A stretch of 64,000 nucleotides of DNA from Pseudomonas sp. PDM18 (GTDB lineage: Bacteria; Pseudomonadota; Gammaproteobacteria; Pseudomonadales; Pseudomonadaceae). The DNA lies in NCBI RefSeq assembly GCF_014852585.1, contig NZ_JACVBX010000001.1, positions 806,001 to 870,000 of the forward strand, in the 5' to 3' direction. The position numbers were made by a program, and so were the translations under genes. Under the pieces are notes generated by a model. It saw only the letters and a list, made by a program, of their open reading frames with translations. It did not search any database and was not told the origin of the DNA. This document shows positions 40,752-51,361 of this stretch, piece by piece (the stretch's first letter is position 1; every line of letters begins with the position of its first letter).

Positions 40752-41225
40752 TCAGATCAGATCGTTGAACTCATATTCCATCAGGCGCGGCCACTGCCGC
40801 TGCGCCTCGACATCATCGGCCAGCAGCCCGAAGCCGGCGAACTCAAAGGCCGGCGAGACGGTGCATCCCACCAGCACGTAATCGCCCAGACAGCGTGCGG
40901 CCTGCCAGGCATGCGCGGGCACGGCCCGTTGCGGCAGGCTGCCCTCGCTCACCGGGCCGAGGATTTCGCGGTGCACGTCGGCATCGGGTCGATCGGCGGT
41001 CAGCAGCTCCAGCGGACTGCCTTCGTGAAAATGCCAGAGCTCATCGGCGTCCACGCGGTGCCAGCGGCTGACAGTGCCGGCGGGCAGCAGAAACAGAATG
41101 GCCGACGACTGCGGCCGGCCATCGGCGCCCACCAGGTCCGATTCGAACACTCGCCGGTAGAAGCCGCCCTCGGGATGCGGGGCGAGCTGCAGGATGTCGA
41201 TCAGATGGCGGGCGCGGGGATGCAT
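40752..41225 (-). CDS. DUF985 cupin protein (YML079w-like)
   Basis: The 157-residue cupin shows the DUF985 hallmarks: LAPHPEGGFYRRVFES, SAILFLLPAGTVSRWHRVDADELWHFHEGSPLELL and VLVGCTVSPAFEFAGFGL. The family includes yeast YML079w, whose ligand is unknown. Its start and the stop of the flavodoxin gene share a nucleotide (TGATG), so translation is coupled. Confidence 0.9.
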   Translation of the reverse strand: MHPRARHLIDILQLAPHPEGGFYRRVFESDLVGADGRPQSSAILFLLPAGTVSRWHRVDADELWHFHEGSPLELLTADRPDADVHREILGPVSEGSLPQRAVPAHAWQAARCLGDYVLVGCTVSPAFEFAGFGLLADDVEAQRQWPRLMEYEFNDLI

Positions 41226-41680
41226 CAGGCCTTCAGCGCGGCGATGAAATCGGCCAGCCAGGGTTCGGAGTCGGTCTCCTGATCCACCGTCTCGCTGCCG
41301 TCCAGGCGCAGCATTGGCACCACTTCCTGCACGCCCAGTTCAGCGTACAGCTCGCGCACCTGCTCACCGCCGCCGCAGTAGGTATCGCCGTAGCTGGAAT
41401 CGCCCAGCGCCAGCACGGCGCCCGGACGACCGCGCCACTCGCCCGGCAGGCGGTCGCGGATGGCATGGAACAGCGGCTGGAAGCTGTCCGGCAGGTCACC
41501 CATGCCGGTGGTGGCGGTCACCACCAGGAAGGCCTCGGGAGCGAACTCAAGCATGGCGTCCAGGGTGGCGCGCGGGTCGTACCAGGCTTCGAAGCCGGCG
41601 GCTTCGAGCAAGCGCTTGGCGTGGCGCGCGACTTCTTCGGCGGTGCCGTAGACCGAACCGGACACGATGGCGACTTTCAT
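41225..41680 (-). CDS. Flavodoxin (MioC-like)
   Basis: The 151-residue flavodoxin has the FMN phosphate loop SGSVYGTAEEVA near residue 7 and the second loop TATTGMGDLPDSFQPLF. ALGDSSYGDTYCGGG supplies the third FMN contact. The ATG at 41680 gives the standard MKVAIVSGS start. It is the first gene of a coupled operon with DUF985 and the membrane protein. It may donate electrons to an enzyme elsewhere; the redox partner is not encoded here. The folM gene diverges 146 nt away. Confidence 0.92.
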   Translation of the reverse strand: MKVAIVSGSVYGTAEEVARHAKRLLEAAGFEAWYDPRATLDAMLEFAPEAFLVVTATTGMGDLPDSFQPLFHAIRDRLPGEWRGRPGAVLALGDSSYGDTYCGGGEQVRELYAELGVQEVVPMLRLDGSETVDQETDSEPWLADFIAALKA

Positions 41681-41825
41681 GTTCACTCCCACAAGGCAAG
41701 ACAAGGCCGCCCATTATGCCCCATCCGTGCCGCACCGCGCCGGGGCTGGTATAGTTTTGCCCTACCCGGCCGCTAGGACATTGTCCGCCGCGGCGCTCCC
41801 TGAAGTGGATTTTCGCGAGGCGCGC

Positions 41826-42551
41826 ATGGGCCAGACCCCAGCCCCCATCCTGATCACCGGCGCCAGCCAGCGTATCGGCCTGCATTGCGCAAAACGCCTG
41901 CTGCTCCAAGGCCAGCCGGTCATCGTGACCTATCGCCAGGACAAGCCCGGCATCGCCGAACTACGCGAACTGGGCGCCACCTGCCTGCACGCCGAACTGG
42001 CCGATGAAGCCGGCATCCTCGCCTTCATCGACGAGCTGAAGTCCTGCACCGACCGGCTGCGCGCGATCATCCACAACGCCTCGGCGTGGATCGGCGACAA
42101 GCCCGGCGAGGAGGCCCAGGCCTTCGAGTCGCTGTTCCGCCTGCACATGCTCGCGCCCTACCTGATCAACTTGCGCTGCGCGCCGCTGCTCGAACGCGAC
42201 GCCGCCGAGCGCGGCGCCCCAGCGGATATCATCCACCTCTCCGACGACGTCGCCCGCAAGGGCAGCGCCAACCGCATCGCCTACTGCGCCAGCAAGGCCG
42301 GCCTGGACAACCTCACCCTGTCCTTCGCCGCGAGCCTTGCGCCACGCATCAAGGTCAACGGCATCGCGCCGGCACTGATCCTGTTCAACGAAGGCGACGA
42401 CGACGCCTACCGCGCCCGCACCCTGGCGAAATCCGTCATGGGCATCGAGCCGGGCCCGGACGTGATCTACCAGAGCGTGCGCTACCTGCTCGACAGCCCC
42501 TACGTGACCGGCACTACCCTCACCGTCAACGGCGGCCGGCACCTCAAATGA
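41826..42551 (+). CDS. folM: Dihydromonapterin reductase
   Basis: The 241-residue SDR has the variant cofactor motif [18 protein letters not shown], the NASAW loop, and the active-site block [35 protein letters not shown]. The ending [18 protein letters not shown] is typical of FolM. It makes tetrahydromonapterin, the cofactor of phenylalanine hydroxylase in Pseudomonas. It is followed by folE and folX, which supply the pterin precursor, so the three form one monapterin operon. Confidence 0.93.
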   Translation: MGQTPAPILITGASQRIGLHCAKRLLLQGQPVIVTYRQDKPGIAELRELGATCLHAELADEAGILAFIDELKSCTDRLRAIIHNASAWIGDKPGEEAQAFESLFRLHMLAPYLINLRCAPLLERDAAERGAPADIIHLSDDVARKGSANRIAYCASKAGLDNLTLSFAASLAPRIKVNGIAPALILFNEGDDDAYRARTLAKSVMGIEPGPDVIYQSVRYLLDSPYVTGTTLTVNGGRHLK

Positions 42552-42583
42552 CCCGCCCGGCGCGGGCGCGAGGAACTCCCACC

Positions 42584-43144
42584 ATGATTGAAGACCTGTC
42601 TCACCACTACCGTGAGATTCTCCAGGGGCTCGGCGAAGACCCGACCCGCGAAGGCCTGCTGGACACGCCCAAGCGCGCGGCCAAGGCCATGCAGTACCTC
42701 TGCCACGGCTACGGGCAGACGCTGGACGAGATCGTCAACGGCGCGCTGTTCGCCTCGGACAATGATGAAATGGTGATCGTGAAGGACATCGAGCTCTACT
42801 CGCTGTGCGAACATCACCTGCTGCCCTTCATCGGCAAGGCACATGTGGCATACATTCCCACCGGCAAGGTGCTGGGCCTGTCGAAAGTCGCGCGCATCGT
42901 CGACATGTTTGCCCGCCGCCTGCAGATCCAGGAAAGCCTGACCCGGCAGATCGCCGAGGCAGTCCAGCAGGTCACCAGCGCCGCCGGCGTGGCGGTGGTG
43001 ATCGAGGCGCAGCACATGTGCATGATGATGCGCGGGGTAGAGAAGCAGAACTCGGTAATGAACACCTCGGTGATGCTCGGCGCCTTCCGCGCCTCCACCA
43101 ATACCCGCCAGGAATTCCTGCAACTGATCGGACGGAGCAAGTGA
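42584..43144 (+). CDS. folE: GTP cyclohydrolase I
   Basis: The 186-residue homodecameric enzyme converts GTP to 7,8-dihydroneopterin triphosphate. It carries the zinc ligands in [19 protein letters not shown] and [20 protein letters not shown], with the catalytic His in the first block. [20 protein letters not shown] is the standard N-terminal signature. It lies between folM and folX (32-nt and 1-nt gaps). Pseudomonas genomes usually carry additional folE copies for folate, so this one is probably dedicated to monapterin. Confidence 0.96.
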   Translation: MIEDLSHHYREILQGLGEDPTREGLLDTPKRAAKAMQYLCHGYGQTLDEIVNGALFASDNDEMVIVKDIELYSLCEHHLLPFIGKAHVAYIPTGKVLGLSKVARIVDMFARRLQIQESLTRQIAEAVQQVTSAAGVAVVIEAQHMCMMMRGVEKQNSVMNTSVMLGAFRASTNTRQEFLQLIGRSK

Positions 43145-43145
43145 A

Positions 43146-43517
43146 ATGACGCAATTGCAGCCGGGCATGGCGCGAATCCGGGTCAAGGACCTGCGCGTGC
43201 GCACCTACATCGGCATCAAGGAAGAAGAAATCCTCAACAAGCAGGATGTGCTGATCAATCTCACCATCCTCTACCCCGCCGGCGATGCGGTGCAGGTCAA
43301 CGACATCGACCACGCGCTGAACTACCGCACCATCACCAAGGCGATCATCGCCCACGTGGAGGAAAACCGCTTCGCCCTGCTCGAGCGCCTGACTCAGGAA
43401 CTGCTCGACCTGGTGATGGCCAATCCGGCCGTGCACTACGCCGAGGTGGAAGTGGACAAGCCCCACGCGCTGCGCTTCGCCGAGTCGGTATCGATCGCCC
43501 TGGCCGCCCAGCGCTGA
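43146..43517 (+). CDS. folX: Dihydroneopterin triphosphate 2'-epimerase
   Basis: The 123-residue member of the FolB/FolX family contains [67 protein letters not shown] and [17 protein letters not shown]. The context between monapterin genes and the NKQDV phrase favour FolX over FolB. It epimerises dihydroneopterin triphosphate to dihydromonapterin triphosphate in the cytoplasm. It starts 1 nt after the folE stop codon. Confidence 0.93.
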   Translation: MTQLQPGMARIRVKDLRVRTYIGIKEEEILNKQDVLINLTILYPAGDAVQVNDIDHALNYRTITKAIIAHVEENRFALLERLTQELLDLVMANPAVHYAEVEVDKPHALRFAESVSIALAAQR

Positions 43518-43641
43518 GCCGCGCCTTCGCTTGCACGCCCGTACCAGTCGGCCAACGGGCGTTGCTGGCAGATCGCCCGCCTCTTAGAATCTCGCCAGCC
43601 CCGCCATGCGCCTCCGATGCGCCCTTGTTGAGAGACCTGCC

Positions 43642-43953
43642 ATGACCGAGCCGATGAACCTGACCGACGAGCAGCGCACCGAACTCGAAGCCGCCGCCTT
43701 CCGTACCCTGGTGCAGCACCTGCGTACCCGCAAGGACGTGCAGAACATCGATCTGATGAATCTTGCCGGGTTCTGCCGCAACTGCCTGTCCAAGTGGTAC
43801 AAGGCCGCAGCGGACGACATGGGCCTGCCAGTCAGCCCGGATCAGGCCCGCGAAGAGATCTACGGCATGCCTTACGCCGAATGGAAGGCCAAGTACCAGA
43901 CGGAAGCCTCGCCCGAGCAACAGGCGGCCTTCGACCACGCGAAGAAACACTAA
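43642..43953 (+). CDS. DUF1244 family protein
   Basis: The 103-residue soluble protein has the conserved DUF1244 core TLVQHLRTRKDVQNIDLMNLAGFCRNCLSKWYKAAADDMGLPVSPDQAREEIYGMPYAEWKAKYQ. Two conserved Cys in CRNC suggest metal or redox chemistry. The ATG at 43642 is chosen over the open frame from 43606. It is 12 nt upstream of the HopJ-like gene, with which it is commonly paired. The function is unknown. Confidence 0.92.
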   Translation: MTEPMNLTDEQRTELEAAAFRTLVQHLRTRKDVQNIDLMNLAGFCRNCLSKWYKAAADDMGLPVSPDQAREEIYGMPYAEWKAKYQTEASPEQQAAFDHAKKH

Positions 43954-43965
43954 GAGTTTGCCTTG

Positions 43966-44304
43966 ATGACCCTCAACGATTTTCGCTCGCGCCTGCGCAG
44001 CGAGCAGCACCTGTTCACCGACACCCTGGCGTACATCGCCGAGCACTACAGCTACACCCCCAGCGCCTTCACCAACGGCAGCGTGGAAAACCCCGCCGGG
44101 CAGAACGAAGGTTCCTGCAAGACCCTCGGTTTCGCGATCCTCGAAGGCCTGAGCCAGGAAGAGTCGCTGCTGGCGTTCGGCGAGCACTACCGCGCCGTGC
44201 GCGAGAACCCCGAGGGCACCGACCACGCCAATATCCGCGCCCTGATGGTCACGGGCCTGGCCGGCGTCAACTTCGAGCGCCAGCCGCTGTCGCGCCGCGG
44301 CTGA
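43966..44304 (+). CDS. HopJ family protein
   Basis: The 112-residue protein matches the HopJ family: FRSRLRSEQHLFTDTLAYIAEHYSYTPSAFTNGSVENPAGQNEGSCKTLGFAILEGLSQEESLLAFGEHYRAV. An in-frame TTG directly before the ATG is ignored. The name comes from a P. syringae candidate type III effector, but the family is widespread in free-living bacteria without such secretion and no secretion genes are near. A housekeeping role beside DUF1244 is more likely. Confidence 0.9.
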   Translation: MTLNDFRSRLRSEQHLFTDTLAYIAEHYSYTPSAFTNGSVENPAGQNEGSCKTLGFAILEGLSQEESLLAFGEHYRAVRENPEGTDHANIRALMVTGLAGVNFERQPLSRRG

Positions 44305-44320
44305 GGTTAGCCCGCTCCAT

Positions 44321-44350
44321 GAAAAAGCCCCGCATCAGCGGGGCTTTTTC
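44321..44350 (+). terminator. Rho-independent terminator after the hopJ-like gene
   Basis: GAAAAAGCCCCGC and GCGGGGCTTTTTC form a perfect 13-bp stem around ATCA, 16 nt past the stop codon, ending in a T-run. Confidence 0.95.
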
Positions 44351-44377
44351 TTAGGGCTGTGCGCCGGACTCACCCTA

Positions 44378-44582
44378 TAGGAGCGAGCTTGCTCGCGAAC
44401 CGCACTCTGCCGCCATCGCCGGCAAATTTTTTTCGCAGGTGGGTGGAGCTTGCGATAGCCATGCTGCCCCACACGTCGCCAGCGATGGGTTTCGCTGCGC
44501 TCCACGCCATCCTACGTTCGAACTCCGCCGTAATATCGGAGGGATGAGCGTCCGGGAGGTTCGCGAGCAAGCTCGCTCCTAC
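44378..44582. repeat. Inverted REP pair spaced by about 160 nt
   Basis: A REP (TAGGAGCGAGCTTGC..., 44378-44399) and its inverted copy (...GCAAGCTCGCTCCTAC, 44560-44582) enclose 160 nt. That insert includes gcgatagccatgctgcc and atgggtttcgctgcgctccacgcc. I know such text as frequent Pseudomonas intergenic sequence rather than a gene. This accounts for most of the 375-nt gap between the hopJ-like gene and trxB. Confidence 0.8.
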
Positions 44583-44628
44583 GAAAAGCCCCACCTGCGA
44601 AAAGCACCCGCCTCGCTGAGCGGGAAAG

Positions 44629-44657
44629 AAAAAGGCCCCGCAAGCGGGGCCCCTTCC
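44629..44657 (-). terminator. Terminator of trxB
   Basis: On plus, AAGGCCCCGC and GCGGGGCCCCTT-like arms form a GC-rich hairpin around the AA loop. On the minus strand CTTTTTCTTTCC follows. It lies about 25 nt past the trxB stop codon. Confidence 0.85.
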
Positions 44658-44679
44658 TGCACGCCGGCACTTCGGGCCG

Positions 44680-45782
<1,103 letters not shown>

Positions 45783-45815
45783 ATTCGCATTGTCCTGCAG
45801 AACGCCGGGAATCCC

Positions 45816-45872
45816 TTGAGATAAGTCAGGGATTTCCGCAGTCGCCCCGGACTCTTTGAGATAAGTCAGGGA
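45816..45872 (+). repeat. 17-bp direct repeat at 40-bp spacing
   Basis: TTGAGATAAGTCAGGGA occurs at 45816-45832 and again, identically, at 45856-45872. The 40-bp period is close to four helical turns, so the copies would face the same side of DNA. They lie in the divergent trxB/cyclase promoter region, 34 bp from the CRP-like palindrome. They may be paired binding sites for an unidentified regulator. Confidence 0.7.
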
Positions 45873-46043
45873 GCTGCGGATCGACCCTCGAACTTGTTCG
45901 ATAGCAGATGGCGCGCAGCTTACCGCCGCCGCTGCGTCCTGCTGAAATGTCCAATCTCAATTCCCTTCATAGACTGCCCCTATGCAGCGGGCACCCACTG
46001 CCTGGATGGCTAGACTCAAGAACAAAAGGTCACCCGTATCACC

Positions 46044-47975
46044 ATGAACCTTCGCACCCGCCTGCTATGGCTGTGTCTGCCCCTGTTCATCGCGAGCCTT
46101 GTCGGGGTCTGGCTGCTGTCGGACATGATCCTGCTCGACCGCTTCGATCGCGGGGACCGCCAGCACCTGGCCGACGAGGTGCGCATCGTCCACAACCGCG
46201 TTGCCTACGAGAAACAGCGCAACCTCGACATCGTCCACAGCTACGCGTGGTGGGACGCCAGCTACCAGTTCATGCACCTGCCGCAGGCACGCTTCGTGGA
46301 GGACAACCTGGACCAGGACCTGCTGGGCATCCTCGGCTTCGACTACGTGCTGTATGTCGACCGTGACGGGCACATCCTCGCCCAGCAATGGAAGCTCGAT
46401 GGACTGTCCAAGCGCTTCCCCCGCCAGCAAGTCCCGGACGCCGAGCAACTGCGTCGGAGCATCCTGGCCACCGCGCTGCAACTGGGCGCGCTGGATATCG
46501 ACGGCGACCCGCGGCACAGCCTCGACCAATTGCTGCAGATCGAAGGCATCCCCCAGTTGCTGCTCAGCTACCCCATCAGCAATAGCGCCGGAACCGCCGA
46601 GCCGGCTGGCGTGGTCATCGCCGGCGTGCTGCTCGACGGCGCGCGCATGTACAGCCTGCAGACCCAGATGGGCGCGAGCCTGCGCCTAGTCCAGGACGAG
46701 GTGAAAGGCACTGACTGGCGCACCCTGAACATTCCCACCGGGCGCGGCGCCACCCTGCTCAGCCCACGACGCCTGCTGGACGAGAATAGCCAGCAGATGT
46801 CCCTGCTCTACCTCGACTCCCGTGGCCGTCCGCAACTGCGCCTGGAACTGACCAGCCCGCGGCCGCTGTACCAGCAAGGCCAGCAATCAGTGCGCCTGTT
46901 CCTCTACCTGACCCTGGCGCTGCTCGGCGGCGCCACCCTGCTCGCCTACGTGGCCCTGGAATTCCGCATCATCCGCAGGGTTTCCACGATGAACCGCGAA
47001 GTCGCGGGCATCGGCCAGGACGACACCCCCTCGCGCCTGAGCCCGCAGGGGCAGGACGAACTGGGCCTGCTGGCCAGCGAGATGAACCATATGCTTGACC
47101 GCCTGGAACAGAGCGAGGCGCGCGACCGGGCTATCCTCGACGCGATCCGCGACGGCTATTTCGAGATGGACACCCGCGGCATCATCCGCACGCTCAATCC
47201 GGCGCTGTGCCGGATGCTCGGCTACAGCGCCGAGCAGCTCGACGGCCAGCACTTCGGCATATTACTGCAGGAAGCGGACCTGCTACGCGCTCGCAGCCTC
47301 TACGAGCAAGCCCGCGACGACGAACAGGAAACCACCTTCTCCGCGCCCTTCAAGCGCCGCGACGGCAGGCTGGTGAGCTGCGAGACGCGGCTCTCGGCGA
47401 TCCGCGACGGCCAGGGCGAGTTCCAGGGATTCCGCGGCATCCTGCGCGACATCAGCGACCAGGTGGCCTACCAGAAGCAGCTCATCGACCTGGCCTACCG
47501 CGACACCCTCACTCAACTGGGCAACCGCAAGGCGTTCAACGAACAACTGCACCGCGCCGTCGTGCACAGCAACCGGGTGGCCCTGCTGTACATCGACCTC
47601 GACCGCTTCAAGCAGGTCAACGACCGCTTTGGCCACGCCCTCGGCGATGCCCTGCTCAGCACGGTCGGCGAGCGCATGCGCAGCAGCCTGCGCCAGCCCG
47701 ACCAGGCCTTCCGGCTGGGCGGCGACGAGTTCGCCGTGCTGCTGGAGAATGCCGAGCCGGATCAGGCCGAAGCCCTGGGCATGCGCCTGCTGGCCGTGCT
47801 CGGCGCCGAATACCACCTGGGCGGCCAAGTGATCGACTTCGTCACTCCCAGCATCGGCATCGCCTTCTACCCTCAGGATGCCGACGACGCCGACGCCCTC
47901 ACCCGCGCCGCCGACATCGCCATGTACCAAGCCAAGCAGGAACGCAACCGCTGCTATCGCTACACGGCCGCCTGA
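46044..47975 (+). CDS. CHASE4-HAMP-PAS-GGDEF diguanylate cyclase
   Basis: The 643-residue membrane sensor has an N-terminal helix ([19 protein letters not shown]) and a periplasmic CHASE4 domain (about 35-270; [11 protein letters not shown] is the family hallmark). A second helix near 285-310 is followed by HAMP (to about 355), PAS (about 360-485; [32 protein letters not shown]) and GGDEF. The catalytic GGDEF is intact at 559-563. An RQPD inhibitory I-site lies five residues before it, so it should make cyclic di-GMP under product control. It is divergent from trxB and upstream of cysZ. Confidence 0.95.
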   Translation: MNLRTRLLWLCLPLFIASLVGVWLLSDMILLDRFDRGDRQHLADEVRIVHNRVAYEKQRNLDIVHSYAWWDASYQFMHLPQARFVEDNLDQDLLGILGFDYVLYVDRDGHILAQQWKLDGLSKRFPRQQVPDAEQLRRSILATALQLGALDIDGDPRHSLDQLLQIEGIPQLLLSYPISNSAGTAEPAGVVIAGVLLDGARMYSLQTQMGASLRLVQDEVKGTDWRTLNIPTGRGATLLSPRRLLDENSQQMSLLYLDSRGRPQLRLELTSPRPLYQQGQQSVRLFLYLTLALLGGATLLAYVALEFRIIRRVSTMNREVAGIGQDDTPSRLSPQGQDELGLLASEMNHMLDRLEQSEARDRAILDAIRDGYFEMDTRGIIRTLNPALCRMLGYSAEQLDGQHFGILLQEADLLRARSLYEQARDDEQETTFSAPFKRRDGRLVSCETRLSAIRDGQGEFQGFRGILRDISDQVAYQKQLIDLAYRDTLTQLGNRKAFNEQLHRAVVHSNRVALLYIDLDRFKQVNDRFGHALGDALLSTVGERMRSSLRQPDQAFRLGGDEFAVLLENAEPDQAEALGMRLLAVLGAEYHLGGQVIDFVTPSIGIAFYPQDADDADALTRAADIAMYQAKQERNRCYRYTAA

Positions 47976-48072
47976 ACGCCGGTCCGCGAACACATACCCG
48001 GCAAAACAGACAGCTCGCCGGCCGTTCGCCGGGTCTGCTAAGGTCGCCTACGGTTCAACCCTGGAGAGTCCG

Positions 48073-48813
48073 ATGTCCACCCTGAACGGCCCGCAATACC
48101 TCAGCGAAGGCCTGAAACTGATGATGCGCCCCGGCCTGCGACTGTTCGTCCTGCTGCCCCTGAGCATCAACATCCTGCTGTTCGTCGGCCTGATCGGCTT
48201 CGCCATCAACCAGTTCAGCCATTGGGTCGACTGGTTGATGCCCAGCCTGCCGGACTGGCTCAGCTTCCTGCAGTTCATCCTCTGGCCGCTTTTCGTGGCG
48301 CTGGTGCTGCTGATCGTGTTTTTCACCTTCACCATGATCGCCAACATCATTGCCGCGCCCTTCAACGGCTTCCTGGCGGAGAAGGTCGAAGTGGTAGTGC
48401 GCGGCACCGACGATTTCCCCGAATTCAGCTGGGGCGAGCTGATGGCAATGGTGCCCCGGACCATCGGTCGCGAGCTGCGCAAGCTCGGCTACTTCCTGCC
48501 GCGCGCCATCGGCCTGTTCATCCTCAGCCTGATACCCGGCCTGAACCTGATCGCCGCGCCGCTGTGGCTGCTCTTTGGCGTGTGGATGATGGCCGTGCAG
48601 TACATCGACTACCCGGCGGACAACCACAAGCTGGGCTGGAACGAGATGCTCGCCTGGCTGCGCAGCAAGCGCTGGGCGTGCATGGGCTTTGGCGGCATCA
48701 CCTACCTGGCGCTGCTGATCCCGGTGGTCAACCTGGTCGCCATGCCCGCCGCCGTGGCCGGCGCCGTGCTGTTCTGGGTGCGCGAAGGCGGGGACAAGGC
48801 GCTGGTGAAGTAA
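48073..48813 (+). CDS. cysZ: CysZ-type sulfate transporter
   Basis: The 246-residue protein is an EI24/CysZ-family membrane protein. It has four long hydrophobic regions, the family phrase [19 protein letters not shown] after the second, and the C-terminal block [32 protein letters not shown] (usually YlDyP..N....f..mr..l...r...l.FG). CysZ imports sulfate in enterobacteria. No other cys gene is adjacent, so sulfate uptake is inferred from family. Confidence 0.92.
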   Translation: MSTLNGPQYLSEGLKLMMRPGLRLFVLLPLSINILLFVGLIGFAINQFSHWVDWLMPSLPDWLSFLQFILWPLFVALVLLIVFFTFTMIANIIAAPFNGFLAEKVEVVVRGTDDFPEFSWGELMAMVPRTIGRELRKLGYFLPRAIGLFILSLIPGLNLIAAPLWLLFGVWMMAVQYIDYPADNHKLGWNEMLAWLRSKRWACMGFGGITYLALLIPVVNLVAMPAAVAGAVLFWVREGGDKALVK

Positions 48814-48896
48814 ACAACGGCACTGCCCGAGCGCCTGTCACCTATCGATCATCGCTCTGTCATCGGCGCGCCACCGCGCGCCGGGACACTGCGAGC

Positions 48897-50093
48897 ATGA
48901 CTACGACTCCTCTGCGCATCGCGCTGATCAGCGAAACCTTTCCGCCGGAAATCAACGGCGTTGCCAACACCCTGGGTCGACTGGCCTCTGGGCTGTTACG
49001 CCTTGGCCACCAGATTCAGGTCGTGCGCCCGCGCCAGCAGGGCGATGAAGGCCGTCACAGCGATGGCGAGCTGGTGCTCACCCGTGGCTGGCCGCTGCCG
49101 GGCTATCCCGGCCTGCAATGGGGCCAGTCCTGCCTGCACAAGCTGCTGCGCCACTGGAACAGCACCCGCCCGGACGTGCTCTACATCGCCACCGAAGGCC
49201 CGCTCGGCCTCGCCGCCCTGCGAGCCGCGCGGCGCCTTCGGATCCCGGTGATCAGCGGCTTCCACACCAACTTCCAGCAGTACAGCGCGCACTACGGCTT
49301 CGGCCCGCTGATGCGCCTGGTGACGCTGTACCTGCGCTGGTTCCACAACCGCACCCAGCAGACCCTGGTGCCCAGCGCCAGCCAGTCCATGGAACTGCAA
49401 CGGCGCGGTTTCGAACGTCTTGCGCAACTCTCGCGCGGCGTCGACAGCAAACTGTTCAACCCCGCCCGGCGCGATGAAGCGCTGCGCCGCGAATGGGGCC
49501 TGGGCGAGCGCGACATCGCCGTGCTGCATGTAGGTCGGCTGGCGGCGGAGAAGAACCTGTCGCTTCTGGGCAACAGCTTCCGCGCGCTGTGCGCGGCGCA
49601 CCCGCAGCTCAAGCTGCGTCTGGTGATAGTCGGCGACGGCCCGCAGCGCGCGCATTTGCAGAAGGAACTTCCCGAAGCGATCTTCTGTGGCCTGCAGCGG
49701 GGCGAGGAACTGGCCCGGCACTACGCCAGCGGCGACCTATTCCTGTTTCCCAGCCTGTCGGAAACCTTCGGCAACGTGGTCCTGGAAGCCTTGGCATCAG
49801 GGCTGGGCGTGGTGGCTTTCGACCAGGCAGCCGCCGGCCAGCACATTCGCCACGGGCACAACGGCGTGCTCGGCGTGCCGGGGGAAGAGCAGAGCTTCTT
49901 CGAAGCGGCGAGCTGGTTGCTGAGCGACCCGGAGCGCCTGCGCCGGGTGCGCCTCAACGCGCGCCACCACGCCATCCATCAGGCGTGGGACACGGTGGTC
50001 GAGCGTTTCGAGGGCTATCTGCAGGCAGCCTGCCGCACAGCCTTGCCGGGGAAGAACCCCGGCGGCCTGGGGCACCCTGAAATCCACAAATAG
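48897..50093 (+). CDS. Glycosyltransferase family 4 protein
   Basis: The 398-residue GT-B enzyme has an N-terminal lobe starting LRIALISETFPPEINGVANTLGRLASGLLRLGHQIQVVRP. The donor lobe carries VGRLAAEKNLSLL and SLSETFGNVVLEALASG, the EX7E-like retaining-transferase motif. It resembles mannosyltransferases such as MgtA/PimB and the glycosyltransferases acting on diacylglycerol in phosphate-stressed bacteria. The ATG at 48897 is the family start. It ends tail to tail with the DegV gene, 2 nt apart. Acceptor and sugar are unknown. Confidence 0.92.
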   Translation: MTTTPLRIALISETFPPEINGVANTLGRLASGLLRLGHQIQVVRPRQQGDEGRHSDGELVLTRGWPLPGYPGLQWGQSCLHKLLRHWNSTRPDVLYIATEGPLGLAALRAARRLRIPVISGFHTNFQQYSAHYGFGPLMRLVTLYLRWFHNRTQQTLVPSASQSMELQRRGFERLAQLSRGVDSKLFNPARRDEALRREWGLGERDIAVLHVGRLAAEKNLSLLGNSFRALCAAHPQLKLRLVIVGDGPQRAHLQKELPEAIFCGLQRGEELARHYASGDLFLFPSLSETFGNVVLEALASGLGVVAFDQAAAGQHIRHGHNGVLGVPGEEQSFFEAASWLLSDPERLRRVRLNARHHAIHQAWDTVVERFEGYLQAACRTALPGKNPGGLGHPEIHK

Positions 50094-50095
50094 GA

Positions 50096-51055
50096 TCAGG
50101 TGAAGGGCTTGGGCTCGGCGGCGAAGGACAGGCTCATGGCACCCGCGCCGAGGTTGATGCCCCCCGTGGGGCTGAGCATCGCCAGGTGTACCTGGATGCC
50201 TTTTGCCTCGCAGGCATCCTCCAGCGCCGCAAAACCGGGCAGATCGCGCAGGGCGGAAGGATCGCCGGCGTAGCTCAGGCACATCTGCGGCGCCAGCAGC
50301 TCGCCCGCCTCGACCCGCGCACGGGCGAAGTTGAGCAGCCGCTCGGCGGACTTCTCGTAGTTCGGCGACACCGATACCGGCTTGTCCTCGCCCTGTACCA
50401 GACTCAGCACCGGTTTCATGTCGAGCATCGAGCCCAGGCCGAGGAAGGCACCGCGCAGGCGGTCGCCGATGCTGCTGCGGTCGCCCTTCTGGAAGCCCCG
50501 GCGGCGGATGTGCCCCAGGTCGCTGGCGACCAGGAAGGTGTTCATCTGCTGGCTGAGCTGTTCCAGGCGGGTACGCACGGCGTTGGGATGCTGGTCTTCG
50601 CCGAGCAGGCGCACGCCTTCGGCGGCCAGCACGGCAAGGCCGGCGAATACGGTCTGGCTGTCGATCACCCGCAATGCGAACGGCCCGGCGATGCCCGCGG
50701 CGGCGCGGCGCTCCTTGTAGCTCTGCAGCAGGCTGAACGAGGCCTGGGTGGCGTGCTCGAAGATCGGGCTGCGCTGGCTGGTCACGGTCAGGCAGATCAC
50801 GTAGTCGAAGTCGGTGACCAACTGCTCCAGGAACCAGTCGTGGGTCTGCGCCGGCGTCAGCGGTTCGCTGCCGTCCTCCGGGCCGACCTTGGGCAGGTCC
50901 TGGGAATAGAATTTGAGGGTGGTGTCGGGATCGCGGTCATCGACGATGCGCCGCTCGCCCACGCGGATACCGATGGGCAGCACGCGAATGTTGTGGGCAG
51001 CAAGGAACTCGGGGGGAAGGTCGCAGGTTGCATCGACTGCCAAGCCGATCCGCAT
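50096..51055 (-). CDS. DegV family (fatty-acid-binding) protein
   Basis: The 319-residue protein begins MRIGLAVDATCDLPPEFLAAHNIRVLPIGIRVGERRIVDDRDPD, the usual DegV opening with the D-T/A-D-L-P motif. The central lipid-binding block is VICLTVTSQRSPIFEHATQASF and RVIDSQTVFAGLAVLAAEGVRLL. The family binds a fatty acid and in Firmicutes delivers it to fatty acid kinase. No kinase (FakA) gene is next to it, so its partner here is unclear. Confidence 0.92.
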   Translation of the reverse strand: MRIGLAVDATCDLPPEFLAAHNIRVLPIGIRVGERRIVDDRDPDTTLKFYSQDLPKVGPEDGSEPLTPAQTHDWFLEQLVTDFDYVICLTVTSQRSPIFEHATQASFSLLQSYKERRAAAGIAGPFALRVIDSQTVFAGLAVLAAEGVRLLGEDQHPNAVRTRLEQLSQQMNTFLVASDLGHIRRRGFQKGDRSSIGDRLRGAFLGLGSMLDMKPVLSLVQGEDKPVSVSPNYEKSAERLLNFARARVEAGELLAPQMCLSYAGDPSALRDLPGFAALEDACEAKGIQVHLAMLSPTGGINLGAGAMSLSFAAEPKPFT

Positions 51056-51236
51056 GACTTACTCCTATGGCCGTCTCCCGGCCTATTGTTGTGTGAACGC
51101 GTTCATACTCTGCCCGTTTCGGACTGGGAAGTCAGCATGCGGAAAGGTGGGTCTCGGAAAAGTTTTGTAAACGCCTAGGACGGTGCTTTCAGACCATTCA
51201 GACAATCAATACTCCGCCATCATCGAGACGCATCTC

Positions 51237-51302
51237 TAGGAACGAGATTGCTCGCGAACATCGCCCCCAGCGGGGTCCGTTCGCGAGCAGCCGCGCTCTA
51301 AC
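51237..51302. repeat. Diverged REPIN
   Basis: Two inverted REPs with several substitutions (TAGGAACGAGATTGC... at 51237-51258 and TTCGCGAGCAGCCGC... at 51280-51302) flank 21 nt. They lie in the 306-nt gap between the DegV and OYE genes, both on the minus strand. Apart from this pair and the terminator next to it I see nothing in that gap. Confidence 0.8.
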
Positions 51303-51309
51303 GAAGAGC

Positions 51310-51345
51310 AAAAAGCCCCTGGCACCATCGGCGCCAGGGGCTTTT
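51310..51345 (-). terminator. Terminator of the Old Yellow Enzyme gene
   Basis: AAAAGCCCCTGGC pairs with GCCAGGGGCTTTT around ACCATCGGC, 17 nt past the stop codon. A T-run exists on both strands. Confidence 0.93.
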
Positions 51346-51361
51346 CACATCCGCTCGCGGA

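Noticed and set aside
43966-44304. Type III secretion effector suggested by the HopJ name
   Set aside because: The family is widespread in bacteria without such secretion, and no secretion or chaperone gene is nearby. It is treated as a housekeeping protein.
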